DNA of 64,000 nucleotides from Rhodomicrobium sp. (GTDB lineage Bacteria; Pseudomonadota; Alphaproteobacteria; Rhizobiales; HXMU1428-3): assembly GCA_021604665.1 (NCBI GenBank), contig BQJK01000001.1:620001-684000 (forward strand), written 5' to 3'. Below, piece by piece: positions 63,553 to 64,000 of the stretch (positions are counted from its first letter, which is position 1; each line of letters starts with the position of its first letter). The notes beneath the pieces are model-generated. The model saw only the letters and a program-made list of their open reading frames with translations. It was not told the DNA's origin and made no database searches. A program made the translations under genes and the position numbers.

Positions 63553-64000
63553 ATGGATAATTACGACAATAAATATATCTGGATCATCGGTGCCAGCTCA
63601 GGCATCGGCAAAGCCCTGGCTAAAAACCTGGCCAAACAAGGCGCAAATCTAGCCCTCTCCGCCAGAAGTAAATCAGATCTTGAGAACTTAAAAAAAGAAC
63701 TGGATGAAGACACCCCAACAAGAGAGCATCTCATCCATCCGCTGGATGTTAGTGACCTAGCCAGCCTGAACCAGGCCGCAAAAACAATAAAATCCACTTG
63801 GCCAAGGGTGGATAGCCTCATCCATCTTGCCGCCATTTATAACCCATCAAGTTTTGAAGAGATGGATATTGAGGCAGCCCACAAACTTATCAACATTAAT
63901 TTCGGCGGCACTTTAAACGTCATTCACATCGCCCTCCCTCTTTTAAAAGATGGCGCCATGTTAAGGGAAGAAAAAAGCCAATTGGTAATATGCGGCAGCG
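63553..64000 (+). CDS. Short-chain dehydrogenase/reductase (partial, cut by window end)
   Basis: The frame opens at ATG 63553 (AAGAATTA upstream) and runs off the window after 149 codons. The cofactor loop IIGASSGIG (about 11-19) with ARSKSD downstream is NADP-preferring, then LDVSD and LAAIYNPSSFEEM, NINFGGTLNVIH. The active-site Ser-Tyr-Lys lies beyond the edge. It sits 113 nt after the methyltransferase in the same direction, as SDR genes do in related lipid clusters. Confidence 0.88.
   Translation, partial: MDNYDNKYIWIIGASSGIGKALAKNLAKQGANLALSARSKSDLENLKKELDEDTPTREHLIHPLDVSDLASLNQAAKTIKSTWPRVDSLIHLAAIYNPSSFEEMDIEAAHKLININFGGTLNVIHIALPLLKDGAMLREEKSQLVICGS

Noticed and set aside
1..64000. 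Mobile elements, tRNA genes, CRISPR arrays or phage genes
   Set aside because: No transposase or integrase frames, no terminal inverted repeats, no direct-repeat/spacer pattern and no TTCGA-type tRNA arms were seen in the intergenic regions.

Overview
This 64 kb window is chromosomal backbone of an alphaproteobacterium. Several blocks keep the gene order common in Hyphomicrobiales (Rhizobiales): trkH-dat-hfq-hflX/mazG; fabD-fabG-acpP-fabF-mltG-yicC-gmk facing rsmA-pdxA-surA-lptD-lptG-lptF, with pepA divergent; and mfd-sdhE/recG/DUF502/SPOR/glmS/glmU. A DCC-type rhizobial porin, an IalB-family protein and an LpxL-type acyltransferase fit this. Base composition looks below 50 % GC by eye (not computed), low for the order, so a marine or otherwise AT-drifted lineage is plausible but not proven. 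I found no tRNA, rRNA, CRISPR array, phage, transposase or integrase.

Layout: 0-5.7 kb holds potassium uptake (trkH), D-amino-acid transaminase, hfq, hflX and mazG. 5.8-7.5 kb is a ribosomal protein block (rpsF, rpsR, rplI, minus strand) in which a hairpin terminator and about 290 nt of non-coding DNA separate rpsR from rplI. 7.8-15.2 kb is fatty-acid synthesis, then mltG, yicC and gmk. 15.2-23.3 kb, minus strand, is the outer-membrane block: lptF, lptG, lptD, surA, pdxA, rsmA. 24-27.7 kb has pepA and an fdhD-mobA pair for molybdo-formate dehydrogenase maturation. 27.7-31 kb has a TerC-family membrane protein, a small exported protein and a porin. 31.5-36 kb has a UbiH-type hydroxylase, a lauroyl transferase, a malyl-CoA-lyase-like aldolase and IalB.

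36-43 kb is the most accessory-looking part. It has an orphan YejA-type binding protein, an adenylate-forming protein whose ATP loop and catalytic lysine are gone, an intact adenylate-forming ligase, and a REC-REC-GGDEF (PleD-like) protein whose phospho-acceptor aspartates and GGDEF signature are replaced. Two pseudoenzyme-like proteins beside an active ligase are the best candidate here for unexplored biology.

43-56.5 kb returns to housekeeping: mfd, sdhE, recG, DUF502, a TPR/SPOR protein, glmS, glmU. A second, single-pass coiled-coil protein with a SPOR-like tail follows. The right end (59-64 kb) carries a small secreted DUF4189-type protein, a structured terminator-like element, and a lipid-modification cluster: FAD oxidoreductase, DUF1365, cyclopropane-synthase-like methyltransferase and an SDR cut by the window edge. 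Functions are read from motifs and context only; no database search was possible.
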